Below are positions 54,579 to 64,000 of a stretch of DNA of 64,000 nucleotides, piece after piece. The translations under genes were made by a program, and so were the position numbers. The stretch spans positions 1,054,001 through 1,118,000 of the forward strand of contig NZ_CP060506.1 in NCBI RefSeq assembly GCF_015240065.1, given 5' to 3'. The notes under the pieces were generated by a model. It was given only the letters and a program-made list of their open reading frames with translations, made no database searches and was not told the DNA's origin. Numbering within the stretch: the stretch's first letter is position 1; each line of letters opens with the position of its first letter. This DNA comes from Nanchangia anserum (GTDB lineage Bacteria; Actinomycetota; Actinomycetes; Actinomycetales; Actinomycetaceae).

Positions 54579-57500
54579 CTACTTGGCGTCGTTACCCATC
54601 TCGTTTTGCGCCGCCTGCGCGGCCTCGATGGCCGTCTGGAGCTTCTTCTGCGCCTCCCCATAGGCGGCCCAGTCTCCGGACTTCATCGCCTCGTCGGCCG
54701 ACTTCATGGCGTCCGCAGCCTGCTGCAACGCGTCCTCAAGTCGAGCCGAGGCCTCCTTGGGTGCACTCGGCGCGGAACCCGCGCTACCGGATGCCGCACC
54801 CGATGACGCTGTCGTCGCCGCGGCGTTGCCCTCGAACACCTGGTCGAGCGCCTCCTCCAGGGTCGGCGCGAAACCGATCTTGTCGCCAAACGCCACGAGC
54901 ACGTTGCGCAGCTGGGGATACGAGGTGTCTCCCGTGGACTGGATGTAGACCGGCTGGACGTAGAGCAGGCCGCCGCCGACGGGCAGCGTCAACAGGTTGC
55001 CGCGCGTGACCTCGGACCCCTGCTGATCCTGCAGGTTGAGCTCGAGGTTGACGGTCCGGTTGGAGTTGAAGTTGTTTTGCACCTGCCCGGGTCCGGGCAC
55101 CGTCGTCGAGGACGGCAAGGCGATCATGCGCAGTTTGCCGTATCCCTCGCGCACCTTGCCTGCCTCGTTGCCCGTCTCGGAGTCAACGGCGAGGAAGCCC
55201 GCCATCGGAGCGCGCCGGAACTGGGCGTTGCCGCCGGGGACGTAGACGGACGTCAGCGAGAACTCGGCGGAGTCTTGCGACGGCATCTTCATCGTCAGGT
55301 AGTACGGCGGCTGCAGCGACATCCCCGGCTCCGCCGTCGCGCTCGTGCGCGCCCGACCCGTCGGGTCCTCGGACAGACGCCACTGGTCGCCGCCGGTGTA
55401 GAACTGCGGGGCGTCCTTGACGTGATAGGTCGTCAGCAGCGAACGCTGGACCTTGAAGAGATCCTCTGGGTAACGCAGGTGACTCATGAGATCGCCCGAG
55501 ATCTGCGACATCGGCTTGACTTGGCCGGGATAGATCCGCTCCCACGTCTTCAGCACGGGGTCGTCGCTATCCCACTCAAACAGCCGGACCGAACCGTCGT
55601 AGGCGTCGACGACGGCCTTGACCGAATTACGCATGTAGTTAATCGTGTTCTCGGTCGTAATCATCTCGCGGCTCTCGGTGCGCGAATCCGCCGTCGCCTC
55701 GTCCAAATTGACGTGCTCAGCGTACGGGTAGGAATCCGAGGTCGTATAACCGTCGATGATCCACACGAGTCGCTTGGGCGTCTTCGGGTCGCCATCGAGG
55801 TCGACGACGGCCGGATAGGACTTGTTGTCCAGCGTGAGATAGGGCGCCACCTTGGACACGCGCTGCTGGGGGTCGCGGTCGTAGAGGATCTGCGACTTCT
55901 CGTTGACCTGATCCGAGAAGAACAGGTCGGTCGACGCAAACTTCACCGCGTAGAGCAGTTTCACGAAGAAGTTGCCAATGCTCGGCCCGCCATCTCCCTG
56001 ATAGGTCGTGCGGACTTGACCGGCTTCCTTGGTGTCGTCGGGATAGTCGAGCTCTTGCGGCTTCGCTCCCTTCGGGGCACCGACGATGGAGTACTGCGGG
56101 GAGTTGGGCGAGAAATACACCCGCTCCTCGTACTCGCCCATTTCGCCGCTAGACGGTATCCCCTGCTCCCAGTAATCTGGCAGCCCGTCGGCGTTGAGGT
56201 GGTTGCCGTATGCGGCCACGACGCCAAAACCGTGGGTGTAGACCGTGTGGTCGTTCACCCAGTTGCGCTGGGAATTCGCCAGCGCCGACAGGTTGATATC
56301 GCGCACGGAAATAACGGTGTCGCGCTTTTCTTCCACGCCATCAGAATTGGTCAGCGTGTAGCGGTCGACCGAGAACTGATCGGCAAACGTGTAGTACTGG
56401 CGTGACTGCTGCATCTGCCGCACCGTCGGGGCGATGATCTCGGGATCGAGTAACCGGATCTGCGACGTCGTCACGGAGTCCTCGCGCAGCTGTCCCGCCG
56501 TCGCGTCGGTGCGGGCCGTGTAGTTTTCGTACTCGAGATTTTCCATCCCGTAGGCCGCGTAGGTCGCGTCAATATTGCGCTGAATATAGGGCGATTCCAG
56601 GTCGCGCTCATTCGGGACCACCTTGAATCGCTGAATAACCAGCGGGTAGCCGAGGCCGAGCACGAGGCCCGAGACGACGAGGACGGCGACGCCAGCCACC
56701 GGCAGGTACCACGAGCCCTTAAACGCCGCGATGAGGAACAGCACCGCGATGAGCAGGGCGATGATCGCGAGGATGAGGCGCGCCGGCATCTGGGCGTGAA
56801 CCGCCGTGTACATCGCCCCGTCCGCGGGCGAGGAGGCCTGATAGGTCATGACGAAGCGGTCGACGTAGTAGCGCACCCCAATGAGGGCCGACACGATGGC
56901 CGCCAAAATGCCGAGGTGGATGCGGGCCTTACGAGCGACGCGCAGCGGGCTGAACCTCACCGAGCCGACGATGTAGCCGATCGCGGCGGACGCAATGAGA
57001 GCGATGACGACCATGCCCAACACAAAACTCAACAGGGTATCGATGAGGGGCAGGGTGAAGGTGAAGAACGAAATATCGATCCCGAATTGGGCGTCGCGAC
57101 GCCCAAAGGGCTGGCCATTGAGCGCAACCAGGATCTGGCGCCACTGCGGCGCCAGCGTCAAGCCCCCCATGACGCCGATGAACAGCGGCAAGATGATGGC
57201 GATCGCCTTGCGGTGCTTGGAGAACGCGTTGCGGTAGGGCTGCACTGAACGCGGAACCTCGGCCAAACTCACGCGCGAGCGCCAGGCAAGATGAAGATTG
57301 GGAATGAGAATGGCCGCGGCGAGAACGAGGCCCACGGCAAACATGCCGGTGAAGGCAAACAGCTGAGTCCAGAAAACCCGGGCATACCCGATCTGGTTAA
57401 ACCACAGGATTTCCGTTCCAAAACTTGACCCCGCGAAAATGAGCGCACGAGAATCACGAGGACAATAACGGTGATTCCGAAGGGACCGATATGGGTCGGC

Positions 57501-57633
57501 TCATTTTCAGCGAGGGAATCGACGGGCCGGATCCTCCCGAGCCGGGGCCGGAGCGCCCGCGACCGGTGCCGCCGCGCCCTCCCCCCGGCGACCCGAGGTC
57601 ACCGAACAGGTCAAAAAAGTTGGTGCTCACCAT
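54579..57633 (-). CDS. UPF0182 family membrane protein (two frame breaks near N-terminus)
   Basis: Large conserved actinobacterial membrane protein, about 1,018 residues after repair. Residues from 'MVSTNFFDLFGDLGSP' form a Gly/Arg-rich cytosolic start; about seven helices follow ('GPFGITVIVLVIL...', 'VFWTQLFAFTGMFAVGLV', ...), then a very large extracytoplasmic domain ('YTFADQFSVDRYTLTN', 'LVWIIDGYTTSDSYPYAE') and an Ala/Ser-rich tail with a terminal coiled-coil-like segment. One base is missing near 57494 (in 'SRP|HIGPFG') and one near 57450 ('VILV|ALIFAGSSFG'). Function unknown. It sits beside PPA1309-like and YlbL-like genes as in mycobacteria (Rv3193c-Rv3194c). Confidence 0.85.
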
Positions 57634-57748
57634 GCTCCTTCACGCGTAATCGAGTCGAGCACTGCCAGTGTCTAGTCTCTCACATGCGCATGCAGGCGGG
57701 CGCGGTGGCCGCCTTGCCCGGTCCCGGCCACCCGGGCACGATAGAGGC

Positions 57749-58291
57749 ATGTCGAATCCTTCTTCTGCGCTGCGCCACTGCGTGCGCGAGATCGATACCT
57801 ACACCCGCACCCTGGGGTGGGATCGCCCGATCATGCTGTTCGCCCTCGTCCCCACGGCAGAGCTCGTCGGCGACATCGACGTGGGCGCCGAGGGCACCGA
57901 TCACCTCACCGAGGCGCTCGCGCGCGACCCGGAGAGCCTGTCGGCGATCATCCAGGACGGTCTCACGGCCTCGCTCGAGGAGCTGGCGGCAACGGTGTAT
58001 TTCCCGCCCGCGGTCGCCGGTGCTGCGATCGTCATCGAGCGGTTGTCGCTACCACCCGAGGCCGAGGCCGATCTTCCTGAGGACCCGGCCGCGCAGGCCG
58101 ACTGGGTTGCCCACCATCCGCTGCGTCAAGATATCCGCATCATCGCCGCGCGCACGCGCTCGGGCGAGGCGTGGGCGGCCATCCGTGGACGCGGCTACGA
58201 CGACCCCGACGCCCTCATCGAGGGGGCCGACCTCGCACCAGAACTAACCGACGTGCTCGGCCACATGCTCGGGGATCAGGACGAGCACTGA
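57749..58291 (+). CDS. PPA1309-family conserved protein
   Basis: A 180-residue soluble acidic protein of the family named after Cutibacterium PPA1309. Recognisable text: 'CVREIDTYTRTLGWDRPIMLFALVPTAELV', 'EELAATVYFPPAVAGAAIVIERL' and 'IIAARTRSGEAWAAIRGRGYDD'. No catalytic motif is seen; function unknown. Homologues lie in this same neighbourhood (UPF0182, YlbL, DUF2342) across actinobacteria. Its 3' end overlaps the convergent YlbL-like gene by 16 bp. The ATG at 57749 has GAGG shortly upstream; earlier in-frame starts lack one. Confidence 0.83.
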   Translation: MSNPSSALRHCVREIDTYTRTLGWDRPIMLFALVPTAELVGDIDVGAEGTDHLTEALARDPESLSAIIQDGLTASLEELAATVYFPPAVAGAAIVIERLSLPPEAEADLPEDPAAQADWVAHHPLRQDIRIIAARTRSGEAWAAIRGRGYDDPDALIEGADLAPELTDVLGHMLGDQDEH

Positions 58292-59379
58292 GGCAGATCG
58301 GCCGTCTGCCCGCGTTCGATGTCGTCGACGACGTCGCGGGCCTCGTGCAGGCTCTCCACGGGAACGATCCGCAGACCGTCGGGAACGTGTCCGAGCGCGT
58401 CGGCGCAGTTCGTCTCGGGTAGCAGGAACCAGTGCGCCCCGGCGTCGGTGGCCGCGCGCATTTTCTGGGGGACCCCGGAGATCTGGAGCACTCCCCCGCC
58501 CATCGACACCGCGCCCGTGCCGGCGATGACGGGGCCGTTATCGGTGTGCTCCTCATCGGTCATGACCTCGATAATGCCGAGGGCGAACATCATGCCGGCT
58601 GAGGGGCCGCCGACGTTGTCGAGCGTGATATCGATGTCGACGGGCAGCTTCACCTGGGGATCAACGGCAACGCCGATGAGGACGCCGGGACCGTCCGTGC
58701 GGGCCTTGCCGCGCATGTGCGCCTCGTGCGATTCGCCGTTCCTCGTGTAGAAGATGACGAGGTCATCGGTGGGACTCGCCGCCTCGAGCCGGCGAAAGAG
58801 CACGGAGGCGTCGGTGACCTCGCTGCGCGTGCCACCTACGGACACCGCTGTGATGACGTCGCCCTCGCGCAGGTATTTCGCTGCCGGCGAATTGTCGACG
58901 ACGCCGGCGACGCGCAGAGTCGCGGGCGTGGCAATGCCGAGCTCGCTGAGTGCGGCGACCTTCGCGTTGACCTGAGAGCCCTCCATCTGAGCGGTGGATT
59001 GTTTGCGCACGTCCTCAGCGCTCATCGTGGCGGGATAAATCTCGTCGACCGGGTAGATCGCCTCATCCGGATTGATCAGCGCCCACGCGACCTCCGCACC
59101 CGTCACGTGGCTGCCCGGCCCACCGCGCATCGACACGGTGACCATCCGCAAGTTCTTCTGCGTCTGCGCACGCGGATGCCCGCTCACGGTGATGATCGGA
59201 GTCGTGCCCTCGCGCCCAAGCACGTTAAAGGTCGGTCCCGGCCCCTCGATGACATAGGGCATCGGGATAACCACGCCGATGACGACGATGAGCGCCACCG
59301 CGATACCGATCAGGGTGTATCCGATCCTGCGCGTGCGCCTCGAGAAGGGCCTAGCCCGATCCGCTTTGCCGTTCGTCAC
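58276..59379 (-). CDS. YlbL-type PDZ and Lon-protease (S16) domain protein
   Basis: A membrane-anchored protein of ~367 residues. One N-terminal helix 'IGYTLIGIAVALIVVIGVVIPMPYVI', a PDZ domain ('AAKYLREGDVITAVSVGG', about 170-250), and a C-terminal S16 peptidase domain with the Ser of 'LDNVGGPSAGMMFALGI' and the Lys of 'ISGVPQKMRAA' forming the Ser-Lys dyad. It is predicted to act on the outer face of the membrane. Start GTG 59379 is chosen, with TTG 59391 as an alternative; no clear ribosome site decides. The C-terminus overlaps the convergent PPA1309-like gene. Confidence 0.88.
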   Translation of the reverse strand: MTNGKADRARPFSRRTRRIGYTLIGIAVALIVVIGVVIPMPYVIEGPGPTFNVLGREGTTPIITVSGHPRAQTQKNLRMVTVSMRGGPGSHVTGAEVAWALINPDEAIYPVDEIYPATMSAEDVRKQSTAQMEGSQVNAKVAALSELGIATPATLRVAGVVDNSPAAKYLREGDVITAVSVGGTRSEVTDASVLFRRLEAASPTDDLVIFYTRNGESHEAHMRGKARTDGPGVLIGVAVDPQVKLPVDIDITLDNVGGPSAGMMFALGIIEVMTDEEHTDNGPVIAGTGAVSMGGGVLQISGVPQKMRAATDAGAHWFLLPETNCADALGHVPDGLRIVPVESLHEARDVVDDIERGQTADLPQCSS

Positions 59380-59487
59380 AGGGCTATTCAACCACCGCCG
59401 CGGCGCGCGTTGCCTAGGCCTCGCGCCGGTACGGATAAGGCCGATACCCTAAGAGGGGTAACGACACCGGCGAGGAGTGAGACCGCG

Positions 59488-60963
59488 ATGGACCAGCCCG
59501 ACCCCTTTGATGAAGTCCTGCAGATGCTTACCACCCTGGTCGGCGAGGAGATCGCTCACGAGATGGTCGAGCACATGCGCGCCCAGGGAATCGATCCGTC
59601 TCAGCTGCCACTTCCTACCGGTCCCGTCAACGCCGAAATCGGGCGGCAGATGATGGCTCAGGTACAGGCGATATTCTTCTCCTCGACCGCTCCCGTCAAC
59701 TGGAACGTTGCCCACGAACTTGCGCTCACCCGGGTTCGTGAGGAGGACCATCCGGTGAGCGCTCAGCGTGCTGAGGAGCTGCGCCGCCTCCTCGTCCAGG
59801 CCGACCTGTGGCTCGATCCCGTGACCGAACTGACCTGCGCCCTCCCTCGTCGTGCGGCGTGGAGCCGGGAAGGCTGGATCGCGGGCACGTTCGACGTGTG
59901 GCAGCAGTTGTTCGAGCCGGTCGCCGAGAATGCGACGCGGGCGATCACGTCGGCCCTCGAGACGCAGCTGGGGCCGGATGGGCTCGCCGATTCCGGCCTA
60001 TCGGCGCAGATGCCCGGCCTCGGTCAGCTCATGGGCGGAACAGATCCCAAGCAGTTCATCGAGCAAATGGGCGCGAGCTTGTTCGGGATGCAGCTGGGAC
60101 AGGCAATCGGCGGGCTGGCACTCGATGCCCTCGGCTCGACCGACATCGGCATTCCATTGGGGAACATCCACTGCGTGGCCCTTGTCGACGCCAATGTCGC
60201 CGCCTTCGCCGCCGATCTCGATGTTGACGCGACTTCGGTCGAGGCCTTCCTCGCCGTGCGCGAGGCCGCCCACGCCCGCCTCTTCGGTGCGGCCCCGTGG
60301 CTGCGCGCCCACGTCGTCGACGCCGTGCGCCGTTATGCCGCCGAGATCAGCCTCGACATGGATGCCATCGAGGACGCCGTGCGCGAGGCCATGAGTGGCG
60401 AGGGTGCCGATGCGATGCGCAACCCGGAGGACATCGCGAACTCGCTGTCGACCTCCCTGTTCTCGCCGTCGCCGACCCCGGCCCAGCAAGAAGCCATGGA
60501 CGAGTTGGCGACGACGCTCGCCCTCATCGAGGGCTGGGTCGCCGAGGTGACGCAGCGGGCATGTGCACCGTTTATCCCCCACACGGTGGCGTTGAGCGAG
60601 ATGATGCGCCGGCGCCGCGCATCCGGTTCACCCACCGAACAGATCCTTCGCTCCTTCGTCGGCTTGCAGCTGCGGCCCAAGCGCGCCCGCGACGCCCAGG
60701 CTCTGTGGGCACACCTGAGCAACGAGCTCGGCATCGCCGGACGCGACGGGCTGTGGGCCCACCCGTCGGTGCTGCCGAAGCCCTCCGACCTTGACGACCC
60801 GACAACCTTTAGCGCGCGGCGCGAGCGCGAGCGCGCCGCGCAGGCCGACGTCGATGACGAGTTGGCACGCCTGCTCGGCGGGACGTTGGGATATGCCTCG
60901 GGACTGGAGCCGGGAACGGAGTCCGAGGGGGACGAATCGGTGACGTCGAGCAGCGATTCCTAG
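59488..60963 (+). CDS. DUF2342 zincin-like protein (putative zinc-dependent metalloprotease)
   Basis: A 491-residue protein of the DUF2342 family ('coenzyme F420 biosynthesis-associated' or 'zinc-dependent metalloprotease' in databases). A long helical body surrounds 'FLAVREAAHARLFGAAPWL'. The HExxH-like motif reads R-E-A-A-H, so the first zinc-binding His is Arg; peptidase activity is therefore doubtful. The Asp/Pro/Gly-rich N-terminus begins 'MDQPDPFDEVLQML'. It is divergent from YlbL; the next gene downstream is the E1-like protein, 85 bp away, repeating the mycobacterial order Rv3195-Rv3196. Confidence 0.85.
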   Translation: MDQPDPFDEVLQMLTTLVGEEIAHEMVEHMRAQGIDPSQLPLPTGPVNAEIGRQMMAQVQAIFFSSTAPVNWNVAHELALTRVREEDHPVSAQRAEELRRLLVQADLWLDPVTELTCALPRRAAWSREGWIAGTFDVWQQLFEPVAENATRAITSALETQLGPDGLADSGLSAQMPGLGQLMGGTDPKQFIEQMGASLFGMQLGQAIGGLALDALGSTDIGIPLGNIHCVALVDANVAAFAADLDVDATSVEAFLAVREAAHARLFGAAPWLRAHVVDAVRRYAAEISLDMDAIEDAVREAMSGEGADAMRNPEDIANSLSTSLFSPSPTPAQQEAMDELATTLALIEGWVAEVTQRACAPFIPHTVALSEMMRRRRASGSPTEQILRSFVGLQLRPKRARDAQALWAHLSNELGIAGRDGLWAHPSVLPKPSDLDDPTTFSARRERERAAQADVDDELARLLGGTLGYASGLEPGTESEGDESVTSSSDS

Positions 60964-61048
60964 AGTGGTTTTCCACAGCTGAGCCGCACCGGCCCCGCGG
61001 AGGGCGCGGTCTTGACAGGCTGGGGGCATCGCCGATCGAGGAGATGCC

Positions 61049-62023
61049 GTGTATATCTATCCCGATGTCCCCGTCCTCATTCGTTCCTCCGGGTCCGTTC
61101 AGTGCGGCACGGGGCCGAGAAGTGTCGTCCTGACTGACCTGTCGGATGCCGAGGTTGCGGTGCTCACCCACATGGAGCGGGCGCTCACGCGTGAGCAGAT
61201 CGTGCGCTACGCCGCGCGGCGCGGGGTGTCGACGGCGACGATCGATGCGTTCGTGGATGTCCTTGCGCGCGCCGGGCTGGCGACGCGTCGCCGGTCCCCG
61301 GGGCAGCGCGGACCCGATACGCGCTCCATGTGGGCTCGCGATGGTGGTGGTGCCGCGGCGCGTTTGCCTGAGGCGGCGAGCCTCGCCATCAGCGGCTTGT
61401 CCGCCGTCGGTATACGGCTGGCGTGTCTGTGCGTCGAGACGGGGATCGGCACGCTCTATCTGGACGACCGCGGCCACATCGGCGCTGCCGATACGGCCCT
61501 CTTACCGCTGGCCTCGCAGTTTCGTCGCCGCGATGAGGCGGCGGCCCACCTGTTGCGAGGCGCATCCACGCGGGTGTTGACGTCGAGCGATACACGGGCG
61601 GACCTGAGCGTCATTGTCACCGGATACACGTGCGATGCGGCCACGTGGGCGCCTCTTATGGCCGCGGAACGTGCGCACCTGCCGATCACCATCGGTGAGT
61701 CAACCATTGAGGTGGGGCCGCTCGTGCGCCCCGGGGCCAGCGCGTGTCTACACTGCATCGGGCTGAGCATGCGCGACGAGGATCGCGCGTGGCCACTCAT
61801 CGCCGCGCAGCTGGCCCCTCTGCCGCCTCCCGCCGTCGATCCGCTGTTGGGCGCGCAGGTTGCGGCGTTCGCGGCCGGCGAGGTCGTTCGCGCCCTCACC
61901 GGGGTGGCGAGCAGCTGCGAGCAAACCTCGTGGCTGTGGGTGCCCGGTGAGCCCGCGCCCCTCGTGCGCACGTGGGAGCCTCATCCCGACTGCGCGTGCG
62001 GGGCCGCGGCGGTCCTTGCCTAA
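61049..62023 (+). CDS. Orphan E1/cyclodehydratase-like protein (Rv3196 type)
   Basis: A 324-residue protein with three parts: an N-terminal winged-helix-like region (about 25-75, 'TREQIVRYAARRGVSTATIDAFVDVL'), a Rossmann E1/ThiF-like core ('LAISGLSAVGIRLACLCVETGIGTLYLDD') and a C-terminal zinc site, 'ACLHCIGLSMRDEDRAWP' plus 'CAC'. Text closely resembles TOMM cyclodehydratase partner proteins ('CLxCLDLHRxDRDPAWP' type), yet no YcaO, precursor peptide or dehydrogenase gene is nearby. GTG start with GAGGAG seven bases upstream. Its stop overlaps the uvrD2 stop region by four bases. Function is open. Confidence 0.7.
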   Translation: MYIYPDVPVLIRSSGSVQCGTGPRSVVLTDLSDAEVAVLTHMERALTREQIVRYAARRGVSTATIDAFVDVLARAGLATRRRSPGQRGPDTRSMWARDGGGAAARLPEAASLAISGLSAVGIRLACLCVETGIGTLYLDDRGHIGAADTALLPLASQFRRRDEAAAHLLRGASTRVLTSSDTRADLSVIVTGYTCDAATWAPLMAAERAHLPITIGESTIEVGPLVRPGASACLHCIGLSMRDEDRAWPLIAAQLAPLPPPAVDPLLGAQVAAFAAGEVVRALTGVASSCEQTSWLWVPGEPAPLVRTWEPHPDCACGAAAVLA

Positions 62024-64000
62024 GAGCCGTTTTCCGGAGAGGTGTCTCGGCTCGCCCATGCCGCTGCGGCGCGCGTGACCTCAGCGTCGAGCTCGCCGCC
62101 GGCAACGAGGGCAAGAATAGGGGCGCCGAACGTCTCGAGTTTTGCCGGCCCGATTCCCCGCAACATGCCGAGGTGCTTGAGAGTTCGCGGGCGCGCCTGA
62201 GCGATGTCGCGCAGCGCCGTATCGGTGGCGATGATGTAGGCGGGCAGTCCGACCTGTTTCGCCACTTGGGCGCGCCACGAACGCAGGGTCTCGAACAGCG
62301 CGGCGTCCTCGGGCGTGGCGTCGCCGAGGAAGCGCTGGGTCTCGTTGCCCGACGTCGCTCGCGTGCGCTTCGGCCGCGAGCGCGCGCGTCCGACCTCGGG
62401 CCACACGCGCGTAAGGAATCGCGACACCTTGCGGTTTCCCCGGCGACCGGGGGTGCGGGCACGCGCGTACGAGATCCGCAGGTGGCGTTTGGCGCGGGTA
62501 ACGCCGACGTAGGCGAGCCGCAGTTCTTCCTCGACCATGTCGGCGTCCGAGCGCGAGCGCACGAACGGTATGAGCCCTTCGCTGAACCCGACGAGAAAGA
62601 CGGCCTCCCATTCGAGGCCCTTGGCCGAGTGCAGCGACGACAACATAACGCCGTCGATCTCGGGAGCCGCCTGGGCCGAGGCCCGCTCGAGCAGCTCAGC
62701 GGCAAAGGCGGCCAGCGTGATTTCCCCGTCCTCGCGCGCACCGGCCAACTCGACGAGCGCGTTGAGGTAGTTCCACTTCTCGCGCACGGCTCCCTGGCGC
62801 TCGGGTGCCGTGGCCGTCCATCCATTGGCCTCGGCGGCCGCGCGCATCGCGTCGGCCAAGTCTGTCGTCTGCGGGGTAAGCCTGGCCGCCGCCTGGAGCG
62901 ACGCGACCGTGCGGCGAACGTCCTCTCGGTCGAAGAACTTTTGTCCCCCGTGCACGACGAAACCGATGCCCGCGCGCTGTAGCGCGTCTTCGAACGCCGC
63001 CGATTGGGCGTTGATGCGGAAGAGGATGGCGATCTGGGACGGCGCCACACCGGAGCGGATGAGGTCGCCGATCTGGGCCGCCACCTGGGTGGCTTCTTCC
63101 TCGTCGTCGCTGTAGGAGGCGAATCCCACGGCCGGCCCCGACTCGGGAATCGCGCGCAGATGCACGGACTGGGTCGATGCCGCCCGGCTCATGAGGTGGT
63201 TGGCTAGTGAGACGATTTGGGGCGTCGAGCGATAGTCGCGGTTGAGTTCGACGACGCGGGCCTCGGGATAGGTCGTCGTGAACTCGCGCAGGTAGCGCTC
63301 GGTGGCGCCGGTGAAGGAATAGATCGTCTGCGCCGCGTCGCCGACGACGCAGATATCGCGGCGATCCCCCAGCCACAGCGACAGCAGGCGTGCCTGTAGC
63401 GGCGAGACGTCTTGGTATTCGTCGACGACGAAATGGCGGTATTGCTGACGAATCTGTGCGGCGATGTCGGGGCGCTCCTCGAGCATTCCACACGTCAACG
63501 TCAACACGTCTTCAAAGTCGATGATGCCGCGTTCGGATTTCGTGTCCTGATAGACGCGCAACAGCTTCGCCATCGTGTGGGCGTCGAGCTCCGCGGGAAC
63601 CGCGCGACCCAGGCGAGCGACGGTCTCGGGGTATTCGGCATCCCCCACGAGGGAGACGGCCGCCCATTCGATCTCTTGGGACAGATCGCGGATGCGGTCG
63701 GTGTCAATGCGGATCCCCAGCCGGGACGCGGCGGCGGTGACCTGAGACGCTTTGCGCGCGCTCAGCTCGGGGAACGGCCCGCCGACGGCGGTGGGCCAGA
63801 AGAACCGCAGCTGTCGCAGCGCGGCGGAGTGGAACGTCCGCGCCGCCACGCGGTCAACCCCGATGGTTTGCAACCGGGTGCTCATCTCGACGGCGGCACG
63901 CTGAGTAAAGGTGACGGCCATGACGTTCGTCGGCGTGTACTGGTTCGTCGCGACCCCGTAGGCGATGCGGTAGGTGATGGCCCGGGTCTTTCCCGTCCCG
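62020..64000 (-). CDS. uvrD2: ATP-dependent DNA helicase UvrD2 (5' end beyond window)
   Basis: Superfamily 1A helicase with an HRDC domain. The frame is open to the window edge and includes motif I 'GTGKTRAITYRI' at the end, motif Ia 'VTFTQRAAVEM', motif II 'VDEYQDVSPLQ', motif III 'GDAAQTIYSFTGA', motif IV 'ELNRDYRSTPQIV', motif V 'SSLHSAKGLEWEAVF' and motif VI 'YVGVTRAKRHLRISY'. The C-terminal ~75 residues are HRDC ('LRSWRAQVAKQVGLPAYII'). 660 codons are visible of about 680; only the first ~20 residues are missing. The order DUF2342, E1-like, UvrD2 mirrors mycobacteria, without the whiB7/ABC1 kinase genes in between. Confidence 0.93.
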   Translation of the reverse strand, partial: GTGKTRAITYRIAYGVATNQYTPTNVMAVTFTQRAAVEMSTRLQTIGVDRVAARTFHSAALRQLRFFWPTAVGGPFPELSARKASQVTAAASRLGIRIDTDRIRDLSQEIEWAAVSLVGDAEYPETVARLGRAVPAELDAHTMAKLLRVYQDTKSERGIIDFEDVLTLTCGMLEERPDIAAQIRQQYRHFVVDEYQDVSPLQARLLSLWLGDRRDICVVGDAAQTIYSFTGATERYLREFTTTYPEARVVELNRDYRSTPQIVSLANHLMSRAASTQSVHLRAIPESGPAVGFASYSDDEEEATQVAAQIGDLIRSGVAPSQIAILFRINAQSAAFEDALQRAGIGFVVHGGQKFFDREDVRRTVASLQAAARLTPQTTDLADAMRAAAEANGWTATAPERQGAVREKWNYLNALVELAGAREDGEITLAAFAAELLERASAQAAPEIDGVMLSSLHSAKGLEWEAVFLVGFSEGLIPFVRSRSDADMVEEELRLAYVGVTRAKRHLRISYARARTPGRRGNRKVSRFLTRVWPEVGRARSRPKRTRATSGNETQRFLGDATPEDAALFETLRSWRAQVAKQVGLPAYIIATDTALRDIAQARPRTLKHLGMLRGIGPAKLETFGAPILALVAGGELDAEVTRAAAAWASRDTSPENGS

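Overview
The window is high-G+C DNA (about two thirds G+C by eye) with strong G/C bias at third codon positions, frequent GTG starts and several start codons only 6-7 bases from a TANNNT -10 element. Together with the gene content (DUF3516 helicase, UPF0182, PPA1309-type protein, DUF2505, UvrD2, PdtaS-type kinase, glycerol-3-phosphate/Ddl/MurA block) this indicates an actinobacterium, most likely the Actinomycetaceae (Actinomyces/Schaalia-like). The genus is an inference. There is no phage, insertion sequence, CRISPR array or conjugative module; this is a chromosomal core-gene segment.

Layout. 1-7.0 kb: 3' part of aminopeptidase N, a stand-alone PTS EIIB, malQ, a TesB thioesterase and ettA, then tRNA-Arg. 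7.0-11.1 kb: aldo/keto reductase, a DUF2231-cytochrome b5 fusion, ilvA, oligoribonuclease and tRNA-His. 11.1-16.5 kb: a cell-envelope operon read leftwards (murA, plsC, gpsA, ddl) followed by a second ATP-grasp protein. 16.5-19.5 kb: leuCD divergent from an IclR regulator with a clear inverted-repeat operator. 19.5-23.8 kb: glycosyltransferase, tRNA-Gln and two tRNA-Glu genes, gltX, and a divergent PatB/MalY-type aminotransferase. 23.8-32.3 kb: five Na+:alanine/glycine symporter paralogues (AGCS family) on one strand, with a fumarylacetoacetase-like gene among them. 32.5-37.4 kb: DUF3516 helicase, YggS-type PLP protein and a NodB-domain deacetylase. 37.5-44.5 kb: ilvD, a nucleoside hydrolase-nucleoside hydrolase-ribokinase operon, ilvE and leuB. 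44.6-49.3 kb: PdtaS-like kinase, DUF2505, EcsC-like protein, thyA, folA and initiator tRNA-Met. 49.3-54.5 kb: YkvI-like membrane protein, an ABC permease/ATPase pair and a NarL-type two-component pair. 54.6-64 kb: UPF0182, PPA1309-like, YlbL-type PDZ/Lon protein, DUF2342 protein, an orphan E1/cyclodehydratase-like protein and UvrD2 (cut by the window edge).

Functional themes. Six genes of branched-chain amino acid synthesis (ilvA, leuC, leuD, ilvD, ilvE, leuB) lie in four separate places, with one visible control point at the leuCD/IclR intergenic region. Envelope synthesis (murA, plsC, gpsA, ddl), nucleoside salvage (two hydrolases plus ribokinase) and thymidylate/folate metabolism (thyA, folA) each form translationally tight sets.

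Sequence quality. Eight loci contain about ten reading-frame breaks. Most are repaired by adding one G, C or T at or next to a short run, and the proteins are otherwise well conserved. I treat them as probable consensus errors and annotate whole genes across them. The most unusual biological features are the five-member AGCS expansion, the orphan E1-like protein, and the ATP-grasp protein behind ddl.
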